NCBI GenBank assembly: GCA_025463765.1
Contig: JAODBC010000027.1
Coordinates: 62,001 to 126,000, forward strand
Direction: 5' to 3'
Length of the DNA: 64,000 nucleotides
Origin: Subtercola sp.
GTDB taxonomy: Bacteria; Actinomycetota; Actinomycetes; Actinomycetales; Microbacteriaceae
A program made the position numbers and the translations under genes. Shown here piece after piece: positions 1 to 9,482 of the stretch. The notes beneath the pieces were generated by a model that saw only the letters and a list, made by a program, of their open reading frames with translations, ran no database searches and was not told where the DNA came from. Within the stretch, counting starts at the first letter, position 1, and each line of letters starts with the position of its first letter.

Positions 1-624
1 GACCGTGCTGAAGCTGATGTCGTCGGGCCCGAATACGCCGGTGGTCGACACTTGCACGAAGCCTGCCAGAGCGCCGACGCCCGAGCTGGCCGCGAAAGCC
101 ATGGTCTGCTGCCGTGACACATTGACGCCCAACGATGCGGCAAGGAGTTCGTCATGGCGGAGCGCCGACGTCGCCCGTCCGAGAACGCCGCGCTGTGTCA
201 GCCATACGATCAGCACGACAACCACGACGATGGCGATCATCGCCCCTTGGGGCAGAACTCGCCGAACACCGAACATGCCCTGCGCGCCCCCTGTGAAGGT
301 CGCCCAGGAGAGCGCTAGTGACTGGATGAAGAGGGTGAAGGCTAACGTGGCCATGGCCAGGAATAGGTGACGTAGCCGATTCAGCACCGGTGAGATGACC
401 AACGCAAAGACGAAACCGACGACGATGACGAGAGCCATCACGGCGACCCAGTTCCAACCCGCTTTCAGCAGGTTGGCGGTCACGTATCCACCGATGGCGT
501 AGAAGCCCACAGTGGCGAACGAGAACACGCCGGCCCGAAGCGCGAGTTGCACGCTGTAGCCGAGTAGGGCCAGCACCGAGATGTTCCTGAGTAGGGGTGC
601 ATTTGCAGCCAGCCAGTCGATCAT
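1..624 (-). CDS. livM: LIV-type ABC transporter permease LivM, C-terminus cut by window edge
   Basis: Inner-membrane permease of a branched-chain-amino-acid-type (HAAT) ABC importer. The visible first 208 residues are strongly hydrophobic, with several membrane segments and the LivM-like stretch SALRHDELLAASLGVN in a cytoplasmic loop. The gene runs off the left edge, so its 3' end is missing. Its ATG overlaps the stop of the upstream livH by four bases (TCAT at 621-624), which shows translational coupling. The ATPase genes of this system are presumably further left, outside the window. The substrate is unknown. HAAT systems also import aromatic and other organic acids, which would suit the catabolic genes next door. 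Confidence 0.9.
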   Translation of the reverse strand, partial: MIDWLAANAPLLRNISVLALLGYSVQLALRAGVFSFATVGFYAIGGYVTANLLKAGWNWVAVMALVIVVGFVFALVISPVLNRLRHLFLAMATLAFTLFIQSLALSWATFTGGAQGMFGVRRVLPQGAMIAIVVVVVLIVWLTQRGVLGRATSALRHDELLAASLGVNVSRQQTMAFAASSGVGALAGFVQVSTTGVFGPDDISFSTV

Positions 625-1511
625 GCGCGCTGCCAGCCCTTACTCGAGATGCCCTGCGGGCGCACCAGCAGGAACAGGATGATCAGGGCGAACACAACGA
701 CGTCTCGCAGATCGGATACCCAGTACGCAGCAACGAAGGTCTCGACCAGCGCGAGGGCGACAGCTGCCGCGACGGTCGCGCCGATGCTTCCGACACCAGC
801 GATGATGATGATCGCGAACGCTTTGAACAACAGCGCCTCACCCATGTGGGCCTCCACCGCATTGATCTGCACGGCGAGAAGAACTCCGGCTAGTCCCGCC
901 ATTGCTCCCGCACCGAACATGGTGAGGGCCGAGAGACGATCGGCTGAGACACCGACCAGCTTTGCCATGTCCCGATCGACAGAGAGCGCGCGAAGGGCCT
1001 GCCCCTGTCTGCCCCGCTTGATAAACCAGGCGACTGCGAATGAGAGAACCGCGGCGATCACGATGATCGCGATCTGGATGTTCGTGATCCGGATACCGAA
1101 CACCGTGTAGCCCGAGACGACGAACAGGTCCTGCGAGAGTCCCTGGGGCTGGCCGCCCGTGAACTGCTCGGCGATGGCGATCAGCAGCGAGGAGGTGGCA
1201 ACGGTCGCGATGACAGTCGTGAGGGTCTGCTGATTCCCATCGGACGTGCGGCGCCGGATCTGTCGGAACACCACCAGCTCCATTGCGAGCCCGATGAGCC
1301 CGCAGATGACCATGGCGATGACCAGCACCAGTAAAAAGGGAACGCCGGGAAGCTGTTCGGAGAGCAGCCATGCTGTCAGTGCGCCCACCATGAAAACGGT
1401 GCCGTGCGCGAGATTGAGGATGTTCAGGCCGGCCCACGAGATACTGAGACCGAGCGAGAACAAGGCGTAGATCGCTCCCAGCGACAGCCCATTGACTAGG
1501 TATTGCAACAC
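621..1511 (-). CDS. livH: LIV-type ABC transporter permease LivH
   Basis: Second membrane subunit of the importer at the left edge. The protein is about 296 residues, the usual LivH length. It opens with a typical hydrophobic N-terminus (QYLVNGLSLGAIYAL) and carries the conserved ALRALSVDRDMAKLVGV cytoplasmic loop. I prefer the GTG at 1511 because AAAGGA lies about 8 nt upstream. A longer frame opens at 1535 but lacks a ribosome site. It lies between the binding-protein gene and livM in the usual K-H-M order. It probably shares the substrate and regulation of the cyclic-ketone-type gene set to its right. Confidence 0.9.
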   Translation of the reverse strand: MLQYLVNGLSLGAIYALFSLGLSISWAGLNILNLAHGTVFMVGALTAWLLSEQLPGVPFLLVLVIAMVICGLIGLAMELVVFRQIRRRTSDGNQQTLTTVIATVATSSLLIAIAEQFTGGQPQGLSQDLFVVSGYTVFGIRITNIQIAIIVIAAVLSFAVAWFIKRGRQGQALRALSVDRDMAKLVGVSADRLSALTMFGAGAMAGLAGVLLAVQINAVEAHMGEALLFKAFAIIIIAGVGSIGATVAAAVALALVETFVAAYWVSDLRDVVVFALIILFLLVRPQGISSKGWQRA

Positions 1512-1550
1512 GTCGTTTTTCCTTTCTTCGCGCACGGACGGGTCAGGAGT

Positions 1551-2747
1551 TCACTGCCCAGGAGCGAGCGTCTCTTTGCCGTCTTCCCACTGGATGACAA
1601 CACCGGGCGTGTCTGCACTGCGGTCCTTGAACGTGATCGGGTCACCCTGGGCACCGGCGAAGCCACCTTTGCTGGCAACTTGCGCCATGCCGGAGACGAT
1701 GTCTGCACGTGAGACTTTGCCCGAAGCGATAACGGCGGCCCGGATCAGGCCGAACGCGTCATAGGTCTCGGCGTTGAAAGTGGTGGGCTGCTTTCCGGTC
1801 GCCGCTTCGTAGGCCTTGGTGAAGTCGTTTCCCGAGGCGTAGGGCAGCTGGTCGGAGCCGACGAACGACGAGTAGTAGACGATGCCGTTGGACTGGTCAG
1901 GTGAGAGCGCCGCCAGGGCGTTTGCGCCGAGGGACGTGCCGCCGCCGATACCGCCCGTGAATCCGGCCCGCCGGAGTTGGGTGATGAGGGCGATATTCTG
2001 GGCACCGATGGCCTGGGTCTGAATGTAGTCGGGGTGGCCGGCGAGCAGGCGCGAGACCGCTGTCGTGAGGTCGGTCTCGGTCGATGAGCTCGAGACCGAG
2101 TCGGTGATCGAGATTCCGACGTCTCCGAACGCCTTGGGCATGACCTCTGTGGCTAGGGTCACAGAGGGTGCGTTGTCTGTCACGTAGAAGACTGCAGCCG
2201 TCTTTGCCTTGAGTTGCTTCGAGACGTACTCCGCGAGCTTGGGGTAGAAGTTGCCCTGCGGCGGCGTGATGCGCCAGATAGCGTCTCCAGTCTCTGTGAT
2301 GCCGTCGGCGGCGGCTTGCACATTGATCATCGGTATGCCCGCATCTTGGGCGAGCGGTGCGATAGCGAGCGCCTCTTCAGAGAGAACGCCGAAGATGACG
2401 GCGTCGGTATTGTCGAGAATGGCATCGTTCATCAGCGACGACGCGGTCGCGGCACTTGAGGCGGTGTCTTTCACCGTGAGAGTGATCTGGTTGCCGTTGA
2501 TTCCGCCCTTGGCGTTGAGTTCGTCGACCGTATACTTCGAGGCTTCTTCAATAGCCGTACCGAAGAATGCCGCCTTGCCGGTGATGTCTGCGAGCACGGT
2601 GATTTTGATGCCGGCGCCGGCGCTGGAGCCGGGCGCGGCCGGGTCCGCGCTGCACCCGGAGACGATCAGGGCGGTCGCTACACCTAGGCCGAGGATTCCC
2701 AGAGCCCGTCTGCGCGCTGGAGCCTTTGTTGAACTTCTTTGTTTCAA
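1551..2747 (-). CDS. LIV-type ABC transporter substrate-binding lipoprotein
   Basis: Extracytoplasmic ligand-binding protein (Peripla_BP_6 / LivK type) of the left-edge importer. It has a basic N-terminus, a hydrophobic core and the lipobox LIVSGC, so it is secreted and lipid-anchored. The mature part has the two-lobe family pattern (ITVLADITGKAAFFG, VFGVLSEEALAIAPLA). I chose the TTG at 2747, giving 398 residues, because AGGAG lies 7 nt upstream. An ATG at 2798 would add 17 residues without a ribosome site. The gene diverges from the hydrolase at 3009, and the intergenic region holds repeated GTCGAC boxes. The ligand is not readable from sequence. Confidence 0.9.
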   Translation of the reverse strand: MKQRSSTKAPARRRALGILGLGVATALIVSGCSADPAAPGSSAGAGIKITVLADITGKAAFFGTAIEEASKYTVDELNAKGGINGNQITLTVKDTASSAATASSLMNDAILDNTDAVIFGVLSEEALAIAPLAQDAGIPMINVQAAADGITETGDAIWRITPPQGNFYPKLAEYVSKQLKAKTAAVFYVTDNAPSVTLATEVMPKAFGDVGISITDSVSSSSTETDLTTAVSRLLAGHPDYIQTQAIGAQNIALITQLRRAGFTGGIGGGTSLGANALAALSPDQSNGIVYYSSFVGSDQLPYASGNDFTKAYEAATGKQPTTFNAETYDAFGLIRAAVIASGKVSRADIVSGMAQVASKGGFAGAQGDPITFKDRSADTPGVVIQWEDGKETLAPGQ

Positions 2748-2871
2748 GACACTTCTCCTGTTCGAGTGGTTATGGAGTGAACCAGGAACATGTGTCAAGC
2801 GTCGATGAACCGACTTCCTTGGCAGCGTTCAGTGGTAACTGTCCACCAATGTAACAACAGAAAACACCGTT

Positions 2872-2974
2872 GTCGACCGTCGTCGACCGAAATATGCTCA
2901 CAGTCGCAGCAATAAAACCTTGTACATCGTCGACTGGACCGATTAGATGTAGACCGTAGTCGACCGTAGTCGAC
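2872..2974. promoter_or_regulatory. GTCGAC tandem boxes, site A
   Basis: The divergent promoter region between the transporter operon and the hydrolase holds GTCGAC at 2872 and 2882, a lone copy at 2929, then GTAGAC at 2949 and GTCGAC at 2959 and 2969. Within each group the spacing is exactly 10 bp, one helical turn, so the palindromes lie on one face of the DNA. The same arrangement recurs at 9483-9508 and 15751-15776. It is a likely operator for a pathway regulator. The identity of that regulator is inference: the GntR at 4936 or the PucR-like protein at 9563 are candidates. Confidence 0.7.
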
Positions 2975-3008
2975 GTCGTGGCCGATGAACTCAATGAGGA
3001 GAACACTG

Positions 3009-3875
3009 ATGACCGAAATCACCCACCACCAGCGCATGGTGAACGGATTCCGCATGCACTATGTCACCGCCGGGTCGGGTTACCCGCTCGTGCTCCTGCA
3101 CGGCTGGCCGCAGAGCTGGTACGAGTGGCGTCACATCATTCCCGCCCTTGCCGAAAAATACACTGTCATCGTTCCGGACCTGCGCGGGCTCGGCGATTCA
3201 GAAAAACCACAGACGGGCTTCGACAAGCGAACCATGGCCTCCGACGTAGCCGAGCTGGTCACTCAACTCGGCTACGACAAGATCGGCGTGGTCGGCCACG
3301 ACTGGGGCGGATCGGTTGCGTTCTACCTTGCATACGACAACCGCGACCTGGTCGAGAGACTCTTCATCCTGGACATGATTCCGGGCCTCATTCGCGAGGG
3401 CGACAGCTTCGCGCTCCCGACGACGCTATTCATCAACCATATTTTCTTCCACGGTGGCAACCCAGACAACGCGACCGCCCTGGTCAGTCAGAACATCGAT
3501 CAGTACATCCGCCGATTTCTGACCTCGCTAGACTTCAACTACAGCCCGGCCGTCTTCTCCCAGGAGGACATCGCAGAGTACGTACGCGTCAACTCCATCC
3601 CGGGTTCGATCCGCTCCGGGTTCCAGTGGTACGCAACGGGACTCCGAGAAGACACGGTGAACTACAAGAACGCAACTGACAAGCTCACCATCCCCGTACT
3701 CGCCTGGGGCGGTTCGCACTTCCTCGGCGACATCACCCCCGTGTGGGCAGAGGTGGCGCAGAACGTTACGGGGGGTGCCGTCGAAAACTGCGGGCACTTC
3801 GTGCCCGAAGAGAAGCCGGAGTTCGTCATCGACCAGGCCCTCGATTTCTTCGAGCCGCTCCTTTCGAATGACTGA
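3009..3875 (+). CDS. alpha/beta hydrolase, epoxide hydrolase / haloalkane dehalogenase-like
   Basis: Cytosolic alpha/beta-hydrolase of 288 residues. HGWP at 31-34 supplies the oxyanion hole. The nucleophile elbow GHDWGG (96-101) has Asp98 rather than Ser, as in epoxide hydrolases and dehalogenases, and His263 (CGHF) completes the triad. The ATG at 3009 is chosen because AGGAG at 2997-3001 lies 7 nt upstream; the ATG at 2985 has no such site. It is the first gene of a plus-strand pair and overlaps the amidohydrolase by 8 nt. It may open an epoxide or act on a strained ring intermediate. The substrate is unknown. Confidence 0.88.
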   Translation: MTEITHHQRMVNGFRMHYVTAGSGYPLVLLHGWPQSWYEWRHIIPALAEKYTVIVPDLRGLGDSEKPQTGFDKRTMASDVAELVTQLGYDKIGVVGHDWGGSVAFYLAYDNRDLVERLFILDMIPGLIREGDSFALPTTLFINHIFFHGGNPDNATALVSQNIDQYIRRFLTSLDFNYSPAVFSQEDIAEYVRVNSIPGSIRSGFQWYATGLREDTVNYKNATDKLTIPVLAWGGSHFLGDITPVWAEVAQNVTGGAVENCGHFVPEEKPEFVIDQALDFFEPLLSND

Positions 3876-4821
3876 CGCTAAACCCTCTGCCGGATACTCG
3901 GGCCCGGTCATAGACACCTTCCTGCATACCCCATGGCTGGGCCGCGACGATCCGGCAGATCCTCGCGGTGACTCGGTCGACTGGCAGGGAGACACCCGTC
4001 TTCAGCGTGTGATGCGCACCTTCAGCCACACCACAACCGACGGCAGTCCCGCTCCGATGTTGGATGTCGGTCAGATTCTGGCCGAGATGGATGCGAGCGG
4101 GGTCACTCGCGCGCTTCTCCCGGCTAAGGTCTACTATCCTTCCTCCGACCGCGGTGTGCGCGCCGTGCACCGACAACTTGCCGAGCTGGCAAGCGCTTCG
4201 GGCGGGCGCCTGAAGACGGTGGCGACGATCGCTCCCCCGCAGCTGGGGTCCGGCACGTACTGGGACTTCATGCAGGGTGTGCGCACCGTGAAGCATGCCA
4301 AGGCGGAGTATGACGTTGTGGGTGTGCACATCACACCGTCACCTTGGGGGATGGGGCCGGACCACAAATGGTTCTACCCTGTCTATGCGGCCTGTGCGGA
4401 ACTCGATCTGACACTCTTCGTGCATGTCGGGATGCCGGGTCCGCTTTGGCCTATGTCGCTCCAGAACCCCGAGCTCCTAGACGAAGTGGCACTCGCCTTT
4501 CCAGACCTGCGCATCGTGGCTCATCACATCGGGGACCCGTGGACCGACATTTCTGTGCGACTTGCAGCGCGGCATCCAAATTTTTACATCTGCACGTCAG
4601 CATGGTCGCCGAAACGATACCCGCAGGAACTTCTTGAGTTCATGGCAAGTAGTTGGCACAGCACCCCCGGTGCCTCAAAGGTCATTTTCGCCTCCGACTA
4701 CCCTCTGATGGATATGACACGAACGGTGCGGGACGCCCGTATGCTGCCACTCACGGCTCAGCAACTCGGCCAGATCATGCACGATACGGCCGAGCGCCTG
4801 TTCTGGGGCGAGGGGAAATAG
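3868..4821 (+). CDS. amidohydrolase family 2 (ACMSD-like) hydrolase or decarboxylase
   Basis: TIM-barrel metal-dependent hydrolase/decarboxylase of 317 residues, related to the ACMSD/amidohydrolase-2 family. Visible elements are VHIT, FVHVG, VAHHIGDPW and the late metal/acid residue in FASDYP. The usual N-terminal HxH is reduced to DTFLH, so the metal site may be altered. Translation starts at the ATG at 3868, inside the last codons of the hydrolase gene, which implies coupling. Family members hydrolyse lactones or amides or decarboxylate aromatic acids, and I cannot choose between these. It ends 114 bp before the GntR gene. Confidence 0.82.
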   Translation: MTDAKPSAGYSGPVIDTFLHTPWLGRDDPADPRGDSVDWQGDTRLQRVMRTFSHTTTDGSPAPMLDVGQILAEMDASGVTRALLPAKVYYPSSDRGVRAVHRQLAELASASGGRLKTVATIAPPQLGSGTYWDFMQGVRTVKHAKAEYDVVGVHITPSPWGMGPDHKWFYPVYAACAELDLTLFVHVGMPGPLWPMSLQNPELLDEVALAFPDLRIVAHHIGDPWTDISVRLAARHPNFYICTSAWSPKRYPQELLEFMASSWHSTPGASKVIFASDYPLMDMTRTVRDARMLPLTAQQLGQIMHDTAERLFWGEGK

Positions 4822-4935
4822 GGCGTGTCTCCCAATTGCGCGTCGAGCGAGCGAGGGTACGGTGGCGTAGAAGGACGTTCAGGTCTGGCTCATCGCCTGC
4901 AGAAGAGTCCGTAACAGAATGGAACATCGACGGCA

Positions 4936-5646
4936 GTGAAAACGACGACATCCGCACCAGAACCACGCAGGTCAGATAACAACTCCGCCGAGGGGACACT
5001 CTATGACAGACTCCGCGCACAGATAATCGGGGGAATAATCACCCCAGGTACCCAGCTGGTCGAGGGAGTTCTGGCGACGGAGTACGGCGTGAGCCGCAGC
5101 CCGGTCCGAGAGGCTCTGAGCAAACTCACCTACGACGGCCTGCTCGAGCGTCACGGTCGGGCGATGCGCGTACGGGTGCTGAAGGCCGAAGATGTGCTGG
5201 AGCTCTATGAAGTGCGCATCGCCCTTGAGCGGGCAGCAGCGCGGGCCGCGGCGGAGCGGCGCAGCGAACTCGACTTGGGTCGCATGACCATGCTCTTGCA
5301 AGAGATGCTCAATCTGCCCGAGGGCGAATCGGAGCGGCGGCCGAAGCTTGCTCACGCTTTCCATTTCGAGATTTGGCGCGCAAGCCACAACGCCACCCTC
5401 GAAGCGACGCTCGAGGCCGTGCACCTGCAGGTTCTCGGCCTCTCATCGACGACCCTGCACCATGAAGAGCGCTGGAAGGTATTCGTCGAGGAGAGCAGCG
5501 AGATTCTCGACGCCGTGAGACTGCGCGACAGTGTGCGCGCGGGCGACAGTGCCGAGAAACAGATGATCAGCGCCCGTGATTTCCGCGTGCAGCTGTACAG
5601 TATGTCTCCCGATTCACTGCCCGACAGGCACCCACTGGGCATGTAA
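4936..5646 (+). CDS. GntR family regulator, FadR/FCD subfamily
   Basis: Transcription factor of 236 residues. The N-terminal winged helix has the GntR signature (LYDRLRAQIIGGIITPGTQL, then SRSPVREALSKL). A C-terminal FCD ligand domain follows, with ELYEVRIALERAAA and a His in FHFEIWRASHN of the kind that binds metal in this subfamily. The start is GTG at 4936. FCD regulators usually sense small organic acids and bind short palindromes with a GT..AC core, which the nearby GTCGAC boxes would fit. That link is inference. It follows the hydrolase and amidohydrolase genes on the same strand. Confidence 0.9.
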   Translation: MKTTTSAPEPRRSDNNSAEGTLYDRLRAQIIGGIITPGTQLVEGVLATEYGVSRSPVREALSKLTYDGLLERHGRAMRVRVLKAEDVLELYEVRIALERAAARAAAERRSELDLGRMTMLLQEMLNLPEGESERRPKLAHAFHFEIWRASHNATLEATLEAVHLQVLGLSSTTLHHEERWKVFVEESSEILDAVRLRDSVRAGDSAEKQMISARDFRVQLYSMSPDSLPDRHPLGM

Positions 5647-5691
5647 CCGCTCGGTTCGCTCGCACGCAGAAAGGCCCCGTGGGAAGAACAG

Positions 5692-6645
5692 CTAGCGCGC
5701 GCTCGGCCCCGTCACGTGATCGACCTCGGCTGCGATGACATCAAGCGCGTCACGCGCGGCGTCGAGGTGATTGTGCAGACGCAGAAAACCGTGGGTCATC
5801 CCGGGCCAAACGCTCAGGGTGGTCGGCACTCCGGCTGCTTCGAGGCGCTCCGCATAGCGGCGACCGTCGTCTGCCAGCACGTCATACTCGGCCACGACGA
5901 CCAGCGAGCGAGGCAGCTCGGCGAGATCGTCTGAAATCAGTGGTACGACATCGGGGTCTGACCGTCCGTCGATACCGACATAGTGCCCGAAGAACCATTC
6001 CATGTCACCGCGAGTCAGCGGGTAGCCCGTTTTGAACTCACGGTAGCTTGGCGAATCAAGATCGCCACTGGTCACCGGGTACACGAGAATTTGGAGCGCC
6101 GCATCGATCTGGGAACCGAGCCGCCTGAGCGCGACAGTCACCAGATTGGCGCCGGCACTGTCGCCCGCCACAATGAGTGGCAGTCGCTCGGCGATCAAGG
6201 CCGAGGCGTTCAGCCCGGCGGGGCTGTCGCTGTCGTCGCCCGCGGCCCAGAGCAGAACGTCCTCGATGTCTTCGAGCCCCGCCGGGAACGGGTTCTCTGG
6301 GGCAAGGCGGTAATCGGGCAGTAACACTGCGCACCCGGTTCGCGCCCCCAGTTCACGACCGAGAGTATCGAAGTCATCGATGCCGCCGACGACCCATCCC
6401 CCGCCGTGCGCGTACACCAGAATCCCGCGCACAACACCCGACGGAATAAGCAGGCGGGCATTGATGCTGGTGTCAGACCGGGATGGGATGTGGATGTCGT
6501 GCACCTGCGCCATCTCCGGCCCCGGGCCGAGAGCCGCCCGGCCTCGCGCAACCATCGCACGAGCATCGTCGACGTCGCCGCCGCTGAGGCCCGGTTTGCC
6601 GGCCTGGTTCGCGATCATCGTTTTAAGAAACGGATGAAGCGGCAT
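5692..6645 (-). CDS. HSL-type alpha/beta hydrolase (esterase / lactonase)
   Basis: Hormone-sensitive-lipase family esterase of 317 residues. It shows the HGGG oxyanion motif (80-83), the nucleophile elbow GDSAG with Ser163, Asp255 (EYDVLADDG) and His285 (MTHGF), a complete triad. This is the family of caprolactone hydrolase ChnC. It is the last gene of the operon CaiB, aldehyde dehydrogenase, esterase, starting 9 bp after the dehydrogenase. With a Baeyer-Villiger monooxygenase nearby, opening the lactone or ester it produces is the natural role. That role is inference. Confidence 0.9.
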   Translation of the reverse strand: MPLHPFLKTMIANQAGKPGLSGGDVDDARAMVARGRAALGPGPEMAQVHDIHIPSRSDTSINARLLIPSGVVRGILVYAHGGGWVVGGIDDFDTLGRELGARTGCAVLLPDYRLAPENPFPAGLEDIEDVLLWAAGDDSDSPAGLNASALIAERLPLIVAGDSAGANLVTVALRRLGSQIDAALQILVYPVTSGDLDSPSYREFKTGYPLTRGDMEWFFGHYVGIDGRSDPDVVPLISDDLAELPRSLVVVAEYDVLADDGRRYAERLEAAGVPTTLSVWPGMTHGFLRLHNHLDAARDALDVIAAEVDHVTGPSAR

Positions 6646-6654
6646 GATGTTCTC

Positions 6655-8154
6655 CTACTCGGCGATGTCGATCCAGACAGTCTTCGTCTCGAGGTATTCC
6701 TCGACGTGCTCTGTTCCGCCCTCTTTGCCATAGCCGCTCATCTTGAAGCCGCCGAACGGAACAGCAGGATCGAGTGCATGGTAGGTGTTGATCCACACCG
6801 TACCCGCCTGGAGCGCGTTCGCGGTGCGGTGGGCCTTACCGACGTTCTCGGTGAACACACCGGCCGAAAGCCCGTAAGGTGTTGAGTTCGCACGGTGCAC
6901 AGCCTCGCCCAGCTCGTCGAAGGGCATGGCAGAGATGACGGGCCCGAAAATCTCCTCGCGCACCATCTTCATGTCGTCGTGTGCGTCGGCGAACACCGTC
7001 GGAGCCATGAAGAAGCCTGCGCCGAGGGAACCCTCCTGCAGCCGCTTGGCTCCCGCGACCGCCCGGGCACCTTGCGAGAGACCGCTATCGACGTACGACA
7101 GCACCTTTTCAAGCTGCCGCGCGCTTACCACCGGGCCGATCTCGGTGTCGGGATCTGTGCCGTCTCCGACGCGCAACTTCCGCGCAAAGTCCCCCAGCCG
7201 TTCGACGAACTCGTCATGGATGGAGCGCTCGACGAACAGTCGCGAACCGGCGATGCAGATTTGGCCTGAGTTGGCGAATGCTGCGAGGCCCACCCGGGGC
7301 ACGGCCTTATCGAGGTCGGCATCCGCGCAGACGATGATCGGTGATTTTCCGCCGAGTTCCAGCGACACTCGCTTGACGTTCTCGGCCGAGGCGCGAAGGA
7401 TGCTCTGGCCCGTCGCCGTCGACCCGGTGAAGGCGATCTTGTCGACATCGTGGTGGGCCGCAAGTGGAGCGCCGGCCTCCACTCCGTTGCCGGTCACGAC
7501 GTTGACCACGCCGGCAGGTACGCCCGCTTCTTCCATGATCCGCGCGATCATCAGCGGACTGAGGGGCGCCTCTTCAGACGGTTTCAAAATGATCGTGCAG
7601 CCGGTCGCGAGGGCCGGACCGATCTTCCAGACGGATGCAGCGATCGGCGCGTTCCACGGAATGATCGCGCCGACCACGCCGACTGGCTCTTTGCGCGTGA
7701 AGCTGTGGAACTCCCCCGGCAGCGAGTTCGAGATCGTTCGTCCGTCGAGCGTGGTCGCGAGTCCCGCGTAATACCGGAGCATCCCGGTCACTCGACCGCG
7801 GTCGGCCCGCGCGCGGGTCAGGGGCTTACCCATGTCGAGGGTGTCGCAGAGCGTGAGCTCGTCCCAGTGATCGTCGAACAGGTCGGCGATGGTGAGCAGC
7901 AGACGCTGTCGAGCCGCGGGTCGGAATCCGGCCCACTCACCACTGAACGCACGGCGTGCAGCGGTTACCGCAAGGTTCACGTCGGCGGCAGCGCTGCGAG
8001 GAACAGTTGCCAGAATCGCCCCCGTGGCGGGGTTGACCGTGGTCATCGACTCCCCCGAAATGGAATCCACCCACTGGCCGTCGATGTACATCTTCTGGTG
8101 CCGGCCGTCTAGCGTCAGCAGTCCGGTGGTTTGTGTCTCGAATGACGTTGTCAT
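6655..8154 (-). CDS. NAD(P)-dependent aldehyde dehydrogenase
   Basis: Full-length 499-residue aldehyde dehydrogenase that oxidises an aldehyde to its acid. Asn168 (PWNAP), Glu266 (ELGGK) and the catalytic Cys300 (SGQICIAG) are all present, as is the GSTATG cofactor loop. Its start overlaps the end of the CaiB gene by four bases and the esterase follows closely, so the three are co-expressed. In a ChnABCDE-like scheme it would be the ChnE step, oxoacid to diacid. The actual substrate is not known. Confidence 0.93.
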   Translation of the reverse strand: MTTSFETQTTGLLTLDGRHQKMYIDGQWVDSISGESMTTVNPATGAILATVPRSAAADVNLAVTAARRAFSGEWAGFRPAARQRLLLTIADLFDDHWDELTLCDTLDMGKPLTRARADRGRVTGMLRYYAGLATTLDGRTISNSLPGEFHSFTRKEPVGVVGAIIPWNAPIAASVWKIGPALATGCTIILKPSEEAPLSPLMIARIMEEAGVPAGVVNVVTGNGVEAGAPLAAHHDVDKIAFTGSTATGQSILRASAENVKRVSLELGGKSPIIVCADADLDKAVPRVGLAAFANSGQICIAGSRLFVERSIHDEFVERLGDFARKLRVGDGTDPDTEIGPVVSARQLEKVLSYVDSGLSQGARAVAGAKRLQEGSLGAGFFMAPTVFADAHDDMKMVREEIFGPVISAMPFDELGEAVHRANSTPYGLSAGVFTENVGKAHRTANALQAGTVWINTYHALDPAVPFGGFKMSGYGKEGGTEHVEEYLETKTVWIDIAE

Positions 8155-9362
8155 CTCACTCCTTCGCGTGCGACAGGTTCCGAGGCCCTCTGCAGAACGG
8201 CTTCGATCTGCTTCTCGTCATATCCCAGCTCTTCCAGTATGTGCTTGGAGTCGGCCCCGAGCGCAGGAGGCGACGCTTGGCGAAACGAGCGGGTGCCGTT
8301 ATAGGAAATCGGGTGATCGACTAGCCGGAACTCGGGAATGTCTTCATGCGGCCAGGGGCGGATCATCTTCAATGCCTCGACTTGGGGATCGACAACGACC
8401 TGGTCGATTGTTCGCACTCCGGAGCAGGGCAGACCGGTATCGGTGAGCATCCGTTCCCACTCCGCGGCGGTACGTGTGCGCAGAACCGCTCCCAGCGTGG
8501 CACTCAATTCATCCCGCAGAGCGACCCGCTGGGCATTCGTACGGTATCGCGGGTCGGCAGAAGTTTCGGGTAGCCCGAGCGCGGCACACAGTCTGACGAA
8601 GAGGCTGTCATTGAGCGCCGCGATGAAGATGAAGCCGTCTTTGGTGGGAAAACCCTCGTACGGTGCCATCTGGGCGTGCCGCGATCCCTGCGGGCTCGGG
8701 ATCACGCCTCCGGCGAAGTAGTTCGAGGCGAAGTACCCCATCCAGGCGACACCCGTCTCCATCAGACTGGTTTCGACCAGCTGGGCGGTACCGGTGGCGT
8801 CGCGCTGGCGCAGCGCTGCCAGAACACCGAGCGCGGCCCACATCCCGGTACCCTGGTCGATGATCGACGGCCCGACACGGCTTGGCAGGCCTCCCGGTTC
8901 CCCGTTGATGCTCATGACGCCAGAAGCCGCCTGCACGATGGTGTCGTAACCCGGGCGGTCTCGGTCGGGGCCGGTGCTGCCGAATCCGCTGATCGAACAG
9001 TAGACGATGTCCGGATTGATGGCCTTGATGTCTTCGAAGCCCAGGCCTCTTTTCGCCAAGCTGCCCGTGCGGTTCGATTCCACGAACACGTCGGCCTCGG
9101 CCGCCAGGTCGCGGATGGCTTGGGCACCGGGCTCCGTGTTGATATCGACGGCCAGGCTCTCTTTGTTGCGGTTCAGAGCCAGGAACAGGGCGCTGTGTTC
9201 ACCCCAGGTCGGCGGGGTCCACTGGCGGGTGTCGTCTCCGAACCCGGGTCGCTCCACCTTGATGATCCGCGCACCCAGATCTCCGAGCACCATGGTGCCA
9301 TAGGGACCAGCGAGATTCCGGGTGAGATCGAGCACAGTGACCCCGGACAATGGTGATGTCAT
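8151..9362 (-). CDS. CaiB/BaiF family (type III) CoA-transferase
   Basis: Family III CoA-transferase of 403 residues. It moves CoA from an acyl-CoA donor to a free acid through an aspartyl thioester. The catalytic aspartate aligns as Asp169 in SIIDQGTGM, and the N-terminal VTVLDLTRNLAGPYGTMVLGDLGA and FGSTGPDRDRPGYD segments are typical. It is the first gene of a three-gene operon with the aldehyde dehydrogenase and the esterase, and could activate the acid they release. Upstream lies GTCGAC site B, shared with the divergent PucR-like gene. Confidence 0.92.
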   Translation of the reverse strand: MTSPLSGVTVLDLTRNLAGPYGTMVLGDLGARIIKVERPGFGDDTRQWTPPTWGEHSALFLALNRNKESLAVDINTEPGAQAIRDLAAEADVFVESNRTGSLAKRGLGFEDIKAINPDIVYCSISGFGSTGPDRDRPGYDTIVQAASGVMSINGEPGGLPSRVGPSIIDQGTGMWAALGVLAALRQRDATGTAQLVETSLMETGVAWMGYFASNYFAGGVIPSPQGSRHAQMAPYEGFPTKDGFIFIAALNDSLFVRLCAALGLPETSADPRYRTNAQRVALRDELSATLGAVLRTRTAAEWERMLTDTGLPCSGVRTIDQVVVDPQVEALKMIRPWPHEDIPEFRLVDHPISYNGTRSFRQASPPALGADSKHILEELGYDEKQIEAVLQRASEPVAREGVR

Positions 9363-9482
9363 ATCAGCTCCCGAGCCGGTTGGTGCCCGTCACGGGCGGC
9401 GGGGGAGAACGACGGACAATGCCCGGTTCACCGACGTCGACAACGACGGATAGAAGTAGTGAGAAAAAGCATATCAGCTCTC

